A DNA stretch of 50,664 nucleotides from a virus, in the IMG/VR virus record IMGVR_UViG_3300025162_000019, positions 138,826 to 189,489 of that record, one strand, 5' to 3'. Below the pieces are notes generated by a model, which ran no database searches, was not told where the DNA came from, and worked only from the letters and a program-made list of their open reading frames with translations. Below, piece after piece: positions 43,712-50,664 of this stretch (positions within the stretch are counted from its first letter, which is position 1; every line of letters starts with the position of its first letter). The position numbers and the translations under genes were made by a program.

Positions 43712-45054
43712 TATGCCTTCCTTTCAAACAAAATATGCTTAATTGCACTATAAATATGGGATTTATTTCTAATCTCACACATCACAAAATGATTAGCGTC
43801 ATCCTTATAGAAGTTCGTGCCATTTTCCGTAGTCATAGCAAATTTAAATGTCTTAATATATTCCTTTAACAATGTATTTGGCGACCATCCGGCTCCATAA
43901 ACAGGACTAAATGAATTATCCTCATCTTCAACACCATTTACTTCGCAATAAGCTAACATATTCACACTCTTATTTAACATTTCCTTTGTTGATTTCATTG
44001 TTCTATCAAAGTTAAAATCTTCACCATCAGATGCGTAGATTACATATCTATTCCATGCTTCTTCAGGGTATTCAGTATCTAATGCGTAGTTAGCCAAATC
44101 AAATGCTGTATGGCAGTTAGTTCCGCCAGATTCACCCTTCTTAAAAAATTCGTCCTCAGAGACAAACTGAGCCTCTGTAGTATGAGTAATAAACCTAATC
44201 ACAACATTATCATATGACTTCTTCAAAAACTCATTTATCCAAAACAATAATGACCTTACAAGATACTTCTTATTACTATCCATAGAACCTGATGTATCAA
44301 TCATTGCGATAATAACGCAGTTAGATAGTGGTGTCATCTGTTCTTCTGGTACTCTAAACCTTAAATCATCATCTTCGATATACAACTGCTCTGGATCAAT
44401 AGAACGATCCAATATATTATTCTTTATGATTAAAATAGCTTCTTCCAAATCGCCAAAAGATTGAACCAATGCCTGTGAAGCCTCTGTTTCAGTACAACCA
44501 GTATCTTCCATTATTTCTTTAATGAAAAGGCTAGTTCGTAACATTGTTTCTTTTAAAGTCTTTTTCTTATGTAGTCTAGGCTGAATACCTATCTTAGATG
44601 TAGTTTCAAACTTCCAGCCAGTAGGAACTAGCATACTTTTATCAGATGTTTTTTCTTCAATGTATGGTAGACCCAAGTCCTCAAACATTAACTGAATGAT
44701 TTGTTCAATATCAATTTCAGTTTCCATATAATCTTCACCCATCTGATCACCTGGCTCATCACTACCACCGTCACTCTTTACTTTCCTTCTACCGATTACA
44801 TCACCTGGCTTTCCTTCACCTTGTCCCACACCGCCAGAACCTTCGTCATTTCTACCATAGACAAAACGATAGTCCTTAAGACCCTTAATAGGAACCTTTA
44901 CTTTACCATTCTTTCCTTTAGTAATAATGGATTCTTCACCAATAATGTCCTTAACTTGGCCTCTAATAACAGCATCAACTTTTTGTCTATGCCTTTCAGC
45001 ATCCTTTTTTCCTTTCTCAGAAAACTGCCAATCACCATCAGCTACTATTGTCAT
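43711..45054 (-). CDS. yeaH: YeaH-like DUF444 protein with vWA domain, 447 aa
   Basis: Homologue of E. coli YeaH, partner of the PrkA/YeaG kinase. The N-terminus FSEKGKKDAERHRQKVDAVI and the Gly-rich segment (about 70-105) are typical. IDIEQIIQLMFEDLGLPYIE (about 114-133) matches the DUF444 core. The vWA domain holds a metal site DTSGS (Asp253), ITHTTEAQFVSEDEFFKKGE and GGTNCHTAFD. A UBA-like helical stretch (about 183-212) lies between core and vWA domain. It has its own perfect sigma-70 promoter, spanning the end of the HNH gene, and GAGG before the ATG. Confidence 0.9.
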   Translation of the reverse strand: MTIVADGDWQFSEKGKKDAERHRQKVDAVIRGQVKDIIGEESIITKGKNGKVKVPIKGLKDYRFVYGRNDEGSGGVGQGEGKPGDVIGRRKVKSDGGSDEPGDQMGEDYMETEIDIEQIIQLMFEDLGLPYIEEKTSDKSMLVPTGWKFETTSKIGIQPRLHKKKTLKETMLRTSLFIKEIMEDTGCTETEASQALVQSFGDLEEAILIIKNNILDRSIDPEQLYIEDDDLRFRVPEEQMTPLSNCVIIAMIDTSGSMDSNKKYLVRSLLFWINEFLKKSYDNVVIRFITHTTEAQFVSEDEFFKKGESGGTNCHTAFDLANYALDTEYPEEAWNRYVIYASDGEDFNFDRTMKSTKEMLNKSVNMLAYCEVNGVEDEDNSFSPVYGAGWSPNTLLKEYIKTFKFAMTTENGTNFYKDDANHFVMCEIRNKSHIYSAIKHILFERKA

Positions 45055-45082
45055 ATGAATCCTCTTTTCTATATTTTAAGTT

Positions 45083-45111
45083 ATTATATCATATAACTTG
45101 TTATTTGTCAA
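45083..45111 (-). promoter_or_regulatory. consensus sigma-70 promoter for the YeaH gene
   Basis: TTGACA at 45106-45111, a 17-base spacer and TATAAT at 45083-45088, minus strand, both exact. The -35 box lies over the last codons (Ile-Asp-Lys-stop) of the HNH gene. It restores independent transcription of YeaH-endonuclease-SpoVR downstream of the HNH insertion. Confidence 0.85.
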
Positions 45112-45736
45112 TAACCAATTTTTCCAAATATTCGTTAAACATACTCTCATAATCTTCTTCATGCTTTTTTATAGAATAATGGCAGTTTTCACATAAAGTC
45201 ACACCATTATTTTTATTATATATTAAATCTCTATATAATGCAAATCTTTTAATATGGTGTGCTTGTAACTTATATCCTCTTTCATTACACATAACACAAG
45301 TATAGTTATCCCTTTCAAATACAGATGTTCTCCATTCCTTATATTCTTTAGAACAATATATCTTAGTATTTTCTGAAGTTATACCACCCTTCCAATTACC
45401 ATTTAATTCACCTATTCTTTTTGAACTATTTAATGCACATTTTGCTTTGAAATCATCATTCATTTTTTTACCTAAATTTGCTTGACTGATTTTCTTAGCA
45501 GTTTCTTCCGATATACCATACATTGCATTTCTTTTTTTAGCATTACACGAAAAAGAACAACAACAACCTTTATTACCACTACAATAAAAAAACTTTTCAC
45601 CACATACTTCACAAGGAGCATCACTTAAAATATATACAGTCATTCTCCAAGGATTTTCAGCTGTCGGATTATCTTTATACCATTTACCTGTTTTTTCATT
45701 AAATCTTAATACTTTTAATCCTTCTTCATACTTCAT
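45101..45736 (-). CDS. HNH homing endonuclease, 211 aa
   Basis: Free-standing HNH endonuclease between PrkA and YeaH. N-terminal Cys-rich finger (CEVCGEKFFYCSGNKGCCCS, about 39-58), NUMOD-like helix (SEETAKKISQANLGKK), then the HNH site CVMCNERGYKLQAHHIKRFA and NNGVTLCENCHYSIKKHEED near the C-terminus, with zinc-binding CxxC pairs. I chose ATG 45736, which has GGAGGT 10 bases upstream; the longer frame would begin at a TTG inside that ribosome site. The site is in a hairpin with a late promoter (see next feature). Confidence 0.9.
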   Translation of the reverse strand: MKYEEGLKVLRFNEKTGKWYKDNPTAENPWRMTVYILSDAPCEVCGEKFFYCSGNKGCCCSFSCNAKKRNAMYGISEETAKKISQANLGKKMNDDFKAKCALNSSKRIGELNGNWKGGITSENTKIYCSKEYKEWRTSVFERDNYTCVMCNERGYKLQAHHIKRFALYRDLIYNKNNGVTLCENCHYSIKKHEEDYESMFNEYLEKLVIDK

Positions 45737-45742
45737 AAATAA

Positions 45743-45782
45743 AAATACCTCCAATAAAATTTCCTTACTGAAGGTATTTATA
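45743..45782 (-). promoter_or_regulatory. ribosome-site hairpin with embedded late promoter before the HNH gene
   Basis: On the minus strand AAATACCTTC (45770-45779) pairs with GGAGGTATTT (45743-45752): 10 bp with one G-U, 17-base loop. The entire GGAGGT site is in the 3' arm. TATAAATA at 45775-45782 overlaps the 5' arm, so late transcripts starting near 45769 would lack that arm and be translatable, while early read-through RNA would be silenced. T4 I-TevI is regulated in this way. Confidence 0.8.
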
Positions 45783-45826
45783 TATTTCCTTTGTTGGGGA
45801 AACTATGTTGATTTTTCCGTACTATA

Positions 45827-47782
45827 TCACTCCTTGCGCAAAATTTCTCCAACGAAACTTAACAGGATTTTGGCACATTCCTCACAATAGCCATTCTTCT
45901 TCAATCGTTCAATAACAGTAGTCCTACGAGCTTTAGACTTCAAATCTGTACTAGACTTGTCTGCGATTGTCAAACTTACAACATTCTTCAAATCGGACAT
46001 AAGTTTCTTCTCAATAGCTGTTCTCAACGGGTCATAGTCTTTGAAAGTAAACTCCTTACCTCTTTCAAGCTGAGAAGATTTATACACGAAAATACCCTGT
46101 CTAAACTCTGTCTTAGCATTTACTGGAACACTGATAAACTCTTCAATCTGCCTCATCAACTTTTCATCAGGGTCGGAATACTCGCCGGTAATAGAATCCA
46201 TTACCTTCTCTTTCTTACAATAAGCCGAAGCGTTTAACAAATAGTTATCAAACAAAGATTGTGCCTGCTCTTCATATGCCGACATAAAAGACATATTTAC
46301 TTCTTTCTTTGCAATCTCTTTATACTCAGAGCTTACAGACTCTTTTTCAGAAAGTAAAAGATTAATAAAACGCTTCCTATCTTCTTCAGAAATACCAATG
46401 TGATGATCAAAGTTGGACTTCAAACCTCTAATAATATCAATAGGATTAATACATTTCTTATCCTCTTTCATACCAAGAGAAATGTTAATGGCGTTAATAA
46501 TAAATCTCGGAGAAATACCACTCATGCCTTCACCCTTCTCACGGCCTTCCTGTAGAAGTTGTTTAACATCAAGATTCTGCTTCCTCATTTCTTCAGTAAT
46601 CTCACCATTATAAATCTTCATCTTATCCAATAGAGAGTTTACCTTAGCTGTGGGAATAAGGCGAGAAAGAATAGCAAACTGTGCCGCAACCCTTAATGTA
46701 TTAGGTGCGATATGAATACCTCTAAAAGAAGATTCACCAATCATCTTTTCATAAATCTTAACCTCATCATCAATTTTAAGATTCCAAGGAACCATTACAG
46801 GATACATTCTATCATGTAGTGCTTCATTCTTCTTATCAGACTTAAATGTATCAAACTCTGTCTGGTTAGTATGACTCAAAACCAAAGTATCAATATACAT
46901 CTGAGGAAAGCCTGGTGTTTTAATAAGTTGTTCCTGTGCTACTGTAATAAATACATACAGAAGTTTAGTATCAACTTTAATCATTTCAATCATTTCAATC
47001 ATACCACCATTAGCTACCTGCAACTCACCATTAAACTGATATGCTCTTGGGTCTGTTTCACCATAACGAGTAATCTTAGAAAGATTTACTCTACCAATAA
47101 GTTCGGAAATATCCTGACTCTTAGGATCGGAAGGTGAAAATGTTGCAATACCAACACGGTCATGCTCAGATAATGCAATCTTCTCTACCAAAACATTTTC
47201 CCATTGTACATTGCCATCTTCAGACATATAGTTTGCTTCAATATTCTGTTTGCATACAGGACATAATGTTCCTTCAATCTGAACACCTAGTTCCTTTTCC
47301 CAATATGGCCTATCAACTTCAGGAATCAAATGTAATGGTTCCTCATGAATTGGGCAATCCTTAATTGCGTACTTAGGTGTCTTATCTCTTTCCAAACCCT
47401 TTTTAATCAAGGAAGCGATTGTTGATTTACCAGAACTAACTGGGCCAACCATGATCAAAATACGTTTTCCTGTTTCTGTTCTATGAGAGGCTGCTTTCAA
47501 GAAACGCATCAAATCATGAATAGGCTCAAGAGTACCATAAATCTTCTTATCAAAAAACTTATAACGAACCAAATCTTCATAACTTCTTGTCTTGAATGCA
47601 TCATCAACAGGTTCTGTGCCATAAGACATGATCATATTATAAATACGACCCGGCGCAAATTGTGCGATATAAGGATTTTCTTTTACAAAATTAAAGTAAT
47701 CAAGACAAGTGCCTTCCCATTTATTGTTTTCCTTTTTACTTCTCTGCTCAAGAATCACATTCCTAAAATCAACATTATTCAT
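45827..47782 (-). CDS. prkA: PrkA family serine protein kinase (AAA+), 651 aa
   Basis: Homologue of bacterial PrkA/YeaG (E. coli 644 aa). The AAA+ region contains RILIMVGPVSSGKSTIASLI with Walker A GPVSSGKST (113-121). Also seen are CPIHEEPLHLIPEV, CPVC, and DRVGIATFSPSDPKSQDISE followed by LIGRVNLSKITRYGETDPRA, all strongly conserved in the family. The C-terminal PrkA domain carries the kinase-like region (GISPRFIINAINISL, then FIS-like helices). ATG 47782 was chosen for its GAAGGAGAGAAAG ribosome site; an upstream TTG would overlap that site. The start overlaps the gp16-like gene's end. HNH and YeaH follow. Confidence 0.95.
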   Translation of the reverse strand: MNNVDFRNVILEQRSKKENNKWEGTCLDYFNFVKENPYIAQFAPGRIYNMIMSYGTEPVDDAFKTRSYEDLVRYKFFDKKIYGTLEPIHDLMRFLKAASHRTETGKRILIMVGPVSSGKSTIASLIKKGLERDKTPKYAIKDCPIHEEPLHLIPEVDRPYWEKELGVQIEGTLCPVCKQNIEANYMSEDGNVQWENVLVEKIALSEHDRVGIATFSPSDPKSQDISELIGRVNLSKITRYGETDPRAYQFNGELQVANGGMIEMIEMIKVDTKLLYVFITVAQEQLIKTPGFPQMYIDTLVLSHTNQTEFDTFKSDKKNEALHDRMYPVMVPWNLKIDDEVKIYEKMIGESSFRGIHIAPNTLRVAAQFAILSRLIPTAKVNSLLDKMKIYNGEITEEMRKQNLDVKQLLQEGREKGEGMSGISPRFIINAINISLGMKEDKKCINPIDIIRGLKSNFDHHIGISEEDRKRFINLLLSEKESVSSEYKEIAKKEVNMSFMSAYEEQAQSLFDNYLLNASAYCKKEKVMDSITGEYSDPDEKLMRQIEEFISVPVNAKTEFRQGIFVYKSSQLERGKEFTFKDYDPLRTAIEKKLMSDLKNVVSLTIADKSSTDLKSKARRTTVIERLKKNGYCEECAKILLSFVGEILRKE

Positions 47783-48248
47783 CTTTCTCTCCTTCAATTA
47801 GTTTAGCATCTATTAATTTTTTATCAACTTTTAACATTCTTAATATTGTTTCTCTATCTGTTACAATAATATTTTGATTTCTCACACCAGTATTCTTATC
47901 TAAGATTTTTAATTTCACTAGTGTTTCTTTTTCTTTTAATTCTAACATTTTTTCTTTCAAAAGTAAATCACAATTTTGCGTATTTTTTTTATTTATAATT
48001 TCAACCGCCGAATTAATATTTGCTACCATATAACTGGCAACTTCTACTAATCGTGCAGAGAACCCGCCTGAACCCATTTCAGATAATATTTGATCTAATA
48101 TCTGATTAGCCTTTGATATATTTTTTTCCATTATATCATTTGGATTATTCACATCTACATCATTTGTTTGTGGTATACTATCATCAGGATTAAGTCTAAA
48201 ATCCATACCAAACTCATCTGCTAAATTCTCTCTATCTAAATCAGGCAT
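47775..48248 (-). CDS. 16: probable terminase small subunit (gp16-like), 157 aa
   Basis: The layout fits T4 gp16: acidic, disordered N-terminus (ENLADEFGMDFRLNPDDSIP), a helical core (MEKNISKANQILDQILSEMG, then SARLVEVASYMVANINSAVE, LLLKEKMLELKEKETLVKLK) and a short tail with NIIVTDRETILRMLKVD. The 157 aa match T4 gp16 (164 aa). Its start overlaps the endonuclease upstream, which supplies AGGTGT as ribosome site, and its end overlaps PrkA. The call rests on helical pattern and presence of TerL downstream, so it is moderately certain. If right, PrkA, YeaH and SpoVR lie between TerS and TerL. Confidence 0.6.
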   Translation of the reverse strand: MPDLDRENLADEFGMDFRLNPDDSIPQTNDVDVNNPNDIMEKNISKANQILDQILSEMGSGGFSARLVEVASYMVANINSAVEIINKKNTQNCDLLLKEKMLELKEKETLVKLKILDKNTGVRNQNIIVTDRETILRMLKVDKKLIDAKLIEGEKDE

Positions 48249-48943
48249 CTTACACCTATTAACTCATTTATTTTGTTTAAACAACATAACTTATCATTAT
48301 ACCAATCTTTATCTTCTATAACTAATAAATTAATACCCTTTTGTATGCATTGCTTTTGTTTCATTTCATCATACCATTTAGTTGTATCGTTTGAATGCCA
48401 CCATGTTCCATTAAACTCTATTGCTTTAGAAAGTTCAGGTAAAAATATATCTAATTCAAGATTTTTACCAGTCCAAAAGTTCTTAATTTGTGTTCTGTCA
48501 TTTTCTACAACATCACCAGAATAATTCTCTTTAACATATTCAGCAATTTCCTTTTCTGGCTTAGACCATTTTAATACTGACGAACATTCAGGGCATCTTC
48601 TCCCTTGTTGAAAATGATTATATGATGCTTTATATATATGGTTTTCTGAACATTGCAATTCTAATTTATCTTTACTACTTTTATAAATAGTTGATAATAA
48701 TTTATATCCATTACATTCTATATATTCTTTAACACTTTTATATTCTAAATATTTACTATTACTATAACATTCAGGGCATCTATTTCCTCTTTGAAAATTA
48801 TTATATCTCATTTCAAATACATGACCGACAGAACATAATATTCTTAATTTAGTCAAAGCATTTTTATATTCTGTTGATAAAAGTTTATACTTATAACTTT
48901 CAATATCTTTTTTAACATAATCTATTAAATGCTTTCTATTCAC
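48236..48943 (-). CDS. Vsr-like homing endonuclease with two zinc-ribbon modules, 235 aa
   Basis: Shorter paralog of the endonucleases at 33124 and 42800: two modules (about 1-60 and 62-122) instead of three, then KPEKEIAEYVKE, NLELDIFLPE, AIEFNGTWWH and KQCIQKGINLLVIEDKDWYN. GTG start at 48943 with AGAGGT upstream; a consensus sigma-70 promoter precedes it. Its 3' end (LNKINELIGVRCLI) overlaps the gp16-like start and is the sequence preserved in the scar at 3940-4005. Confidence 0.88.
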   Translation of the reverse strand: MNRKHLIDYVKKDIESYKYKLLSTEYKNALTKLRILCSVGHVFEMRYNNFQRGNRCPECYSNSKYLEYKSVKEYIECNGYKLLSTIYKSSKDKLELQCSENHIYKASYNHFQQGRRCPECSSVLKWSKPEKEIAEYVKENYSGDVVENDRTQIKNFWTGKNLELDIFLPELSKAIEFNGTWWHSNDTTKWYDEMKQKQCIQKGINLLVIEDKDWYNDKLCCLNKINELIGVRCLI

Positions 48944-48968
48944 TTTATTACCTCTTTATTATGTTTGT

Positions 48969-48997
48969 ATTATACCTTATATTTATACAAATGTCAA
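48969..48997 (-). promoter_or_regulatory. consensus sigma-70 promoter, with a TATAAATA in the spacer
   Basis: TTGACA at 48992-48997, a 17-base spacer and TATAAT at 48969-48974, all exact, minus strand. A late box TATAAATA at 48980-48987 lies inside the spacer. It drives the endonuclease and probably TerS and PrkA downstream, giving both early and late transcription. Confidence 0.85.
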
Positions 48998-49001
48998 GTA
49001 T

Positions 49002-50417
49002 TTATTTCATTACAAATTTTATATTACCACAATCATAGATTCTATCCCAACCTTGTTCTTGCATTATATCCCATTCAGTTTGAGTATCTTGTGTAGCTAA
49101 ATGCCTTATCTTATCTTTCCTAAAATTAAAACGATGTATTCTCTTTAGCACATCATACTTAAAATACCAATAATTAGGTTCAGTTAAACTCACTTGTGTA
49201 AATCCAATTTTAGAATACACATTACCTTCCGACCACCGCCTATCAGCATATGAATAAATTTCAACCCAACAATAATTTCTCTTAAAAAATTCTAATAACT
49301 TACCAGCAATGCCTATTATACTTTTAGATGTACAAAATCTACTTAATTCCCATACACCATCGACATTTTTAGACCCTTTTGATATATTACCTCTAGCAAA
49401 AGTCATTACAGAAACAAGTTCATCATTATAGTATGCACCTAATTTTATAGATGATGGTGTATAACCCTGTATATGGTATAATTCAATAAAAGACTTTGCT
49501 ATAGTTGTTTCTATTTCTCTTATAATGCACTTCCTTGCGTAAAGTTTTTCATCTGATAAACCTATTATATGCTTTAATCTGTCCTTTACAATATCATTTT
49601 TAAATAACCATTCATCTTCAAAAATAGTTATTAATCTATATCCCTGTTCATTACATAGTTCCAATTTTTTAAGATGATATTTTTTATCTGGCTTCTTTAA
49701 ATTACCATGCCAATATAAACCACAATATTCTATAGCGATTTTTTTATCTGGTATTACTATATCTAGTTCTAAAGGTCTTATTATTTTTCTATCATTACAT
49801 ATAATACTTAAATTAAAAGTTTGTATATATTCTAATATTTCTTTTTCAGCATTAGAAATTGACATAGAGCATTCATAACATCTATGCCCCTGCTTAAAAT
49901 CATTCCAAATCTGCCATCTATCATGCCCATTATTACAAATATATCTAACTTTAAAATTTTCACCTTTTATATTTCCACTTTTTTCTATATATTCATAATC
50001 AGCATCTTTTAAAGCATTTATAATATCATTTTCTTTTGTAGATGAACTAATGGACTTTTTTAATCTCGTATCTTCATTTTTCATGGGGTTATTAATACTT
50101 AAATTTAATTTTCTTTCTATATTACCAGACCATGATTTTTTTGTAGCGGACGAAATTTTTTCACTCATACTTTCTCTATATTCATTATCAGCCCATCGCA
50201 ACTTAGATGAGATAGATTGTTTTTCTTTTACATCTTCTCTATTAGCTGTATGTCTGTTTCTACATGGCCTGCAAAAATGGCCATCATTCTGTTTTAAATA
50301 TATTCTATACTGCTGTTGAACTTCAATACCACAAATATCGCAGTTAAAAATAATTTCCTTATGACTCCCACTCTTTAATAAAGATACATCACCATTGTCT
50401 ACTCTTCTTATTAGCAT
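49002..50417 (-). CDS. chimeric homing endonuclease: zinc finger, NUMOD, Vsr-like nuclease and GNAT-like domain, 471 aa
   Basis: Order of parts: N-terminal zinc finger (CDICGIEVQQQYRIYLKQND...CRPC, about 26-57), NUMOD3-like helices (EKQSISSKLRWADNEYRES, MSEKISSATKKSW, about 68-125), a zinc-ribbon (CNNGHDRWQIWNDFKQGHRC), the Vsr-like nuclease (PLELDIVIPDKKIAIEYCGL YWHG split around residues 215-240, and GYRLITIFEDEW), then a C-terminal domain (about 310-440) with IKLGAYYNDELVSVMTFARG, WELSRFCTS and YSYADRRWSEGNVYSKIGF. The last part resembles GNAT/Mom-type folds found fused to phage endonucleases; its role is unknown. The start overlaps the previous endonuclease's stop. Confidence 0.75.
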   Translation of the reverse strand: MLIRRVDNGDVSLLKSGSHKEIIFNCDICGIEVQQQYRIYLKQNDGHFCRPCRNRHTANREDVKEKQSISSKLRWADNEYRESMSEKISSATKKSWSGNIERKLNLSINNPMKNEDTRLKKSISSSTKENDIINALKDADYEYIEKSGNIKGENFKVRYICNNGHDRWQIWNDFKQGHRCYECSMSISNAEKEILEYIQTFNLSIICNDRKIIRPLELDIVIPDKKIAIEYCGLYWHGNLKKPDKKYHLKKLELCNEQGYRLITIFEDEWLFKNDIVKDRLKHIIGLSDEKLYARKCIIREIETTIAKSFIELYHIQGYTPSSIKLGAYYNDELVSVMTFARGNISKGSKNVDGVWELSRFCTSKSIIGIAGKLLEFFKRNYCWVEIYSYADRRWSEGNVYSKIGFTQVSLTEPNYWYFKYDVLKRIHRFNFRKDKIRHLATQDTQTEWDIMQEQGWDRIYDCGNIKFVMK

Positions 50418-50664
50418 ATAAATTTTTTAATCTCCTCTAAACAGTTTTCTTTATTATTAATCCAATCTCGTTCATTTATTATAAATAAATCAATTTTCTT
50501 TTTTATACATTGTTTCTTCTTCATTTCGTCATACCATTTTGACTTATCACTAGAATGCCAATATTCACCATTAAATTCTATTGCTTTTCTTACATCAGGT
50601 AAAAATATATCCAATTCAAGATGTCTACCAGACCAATAATTTTTACATATGGTTCTGTTATTTT
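50411..50664 (-). CDS. Vsr-like homing endonuclease, C-terminal part (cut by window edge)
   Basis: The frame runs open to the right edge and reads the catalytic core: KNYWSGRHLELDIFLPDVRK, AIEFNGEYWHSSDKSKWYDE and KQCIKKKIDLFIINERDW. The N-terminal zinc-ribbon modules must lie outside the window. In 120 bases it differs by a single base from the endonuclease at 42800-43711. Its 3' end provides the AGAGGAG ribosome site of the next gene and overlaps its ATG by 7 bases. Confidence 0.85.
   Translation of the reverse strand, partial: NNRTICKNYWSGRHLELDIFLPDVRKAIEFNGEYWHSSDKSKWYDEMKKKQCIKKKIDLFIINERDWINNKENCLEEIKKFIC

Noticed and set aside
43711-45054. YeaH as a cobalt-chelatase or MoxR-partner vWA protein
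   Set aside because: The N-terminal DUF444 core and the PrkA/SpoVR neighbours fit YeaH better, and no chelatase partner is present.
405-47806. Plus-strand open frames of 60-160 codons
   Set aside because: All lie opposite well-supported minus-strand genes, lack ribosome sites and have low-complexity translations; they are by-products of the AT-rich sequence.

Overview
The window is a stretch of a large, AT-rich, tailed-phage genome of the T4 supergroup (contractile-tailed myovirus, probably jumbo-sized). Every gene I accept lies on the minus strand, so transcription runs from high to low coordinates. The phage assignment rests on a nearly complete T4-type module: small and large terminase (gp16, gp17), neck and tail-terminator proteins (gp13, gp14, gp15), sheath (gp18), tube (gp19), tail chaperone (gp26/gp51), tape-measure-like proteins, hub and spike (gp27, gp5), wedge proteins (gp53, gp25, gp6, gp7), late sigma factor (gp55), the gp46/gp47 recombination nuclease and UvsX. 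The host cannot be named from the sequence. Near-consensus sigma-70 promoters and strong AGGAGG-type ribosome sites are present.

Region 50.7-41.2 kb (transcribed first): four Vsr-like homing endonucleases (one partial at the window edge, one fused to an acyltransferase-like domain) and an HNH endonuclease are threaded through a cassette ordered TerS - PrkA kinase - HNH - YeaH (DUF444, vWA) - endonuclease - SpoVR - TerL. The PrkA/YeaH/SpoVR triad is a bacterial stress or starvation module. Here it sits between the two terminase subunits.

Region 41.2-11.2 kb: packaging and tail morphogenesis. TerL is followed by gp13, a GIY-YIG endonuclease, gp14, gp15, a tube-like protein, sheath, a Vsr-like endonuclease, three further tube-fold paralogs, a zinc-binding tail chaperone with a probable -1 frameshift product, two tape-measure-like proteins (one with a GH19 lysozyme domain), and then hub, spike and wedge genes. 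Two paralogous gp6-like wedge proteins each carry an inserted RCC1-type beta-propeller (7 and 8 repeats). A gp7/gpI-like protein carries six W-x-x-x-H repeats.

Region 11.2-0 kb: regulation and DNA metabolism. It holds the gp55-like late sigma factor, gp47, a nucleotide-sugar epimerase, a small metallopeptidase, gp46, UvsX, small unknown genes, a TROVE/Ro60-like RNA-binding vWA protein behind a repeat-rich structured leader, a possible glycosyltransferase and three unknown genes.

Regulation: exact T4-type late promoters (TATAAATA, minus strand) are strongly concentrated in intergenic gaps, which fits the encoded gp55. Several TTGACA/TTTACA-17 bp-TATAAT promoters mark early transcription. The HNH endonuclease has its ribosome site in a hairpin whose 5' arm overlaps a late promoter, the same arrangement as T4 I-TevI. 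The terminase large-subunit ribosome site lies inside a perfect 12-bp stem. Homing-endonuclease 3' ends repeatedly supply the ribosome site of the next gene, and one endonuclease survives only as a C-terminal scar doing that job. All calls are by eye, from motifs and gene order, without database searches.
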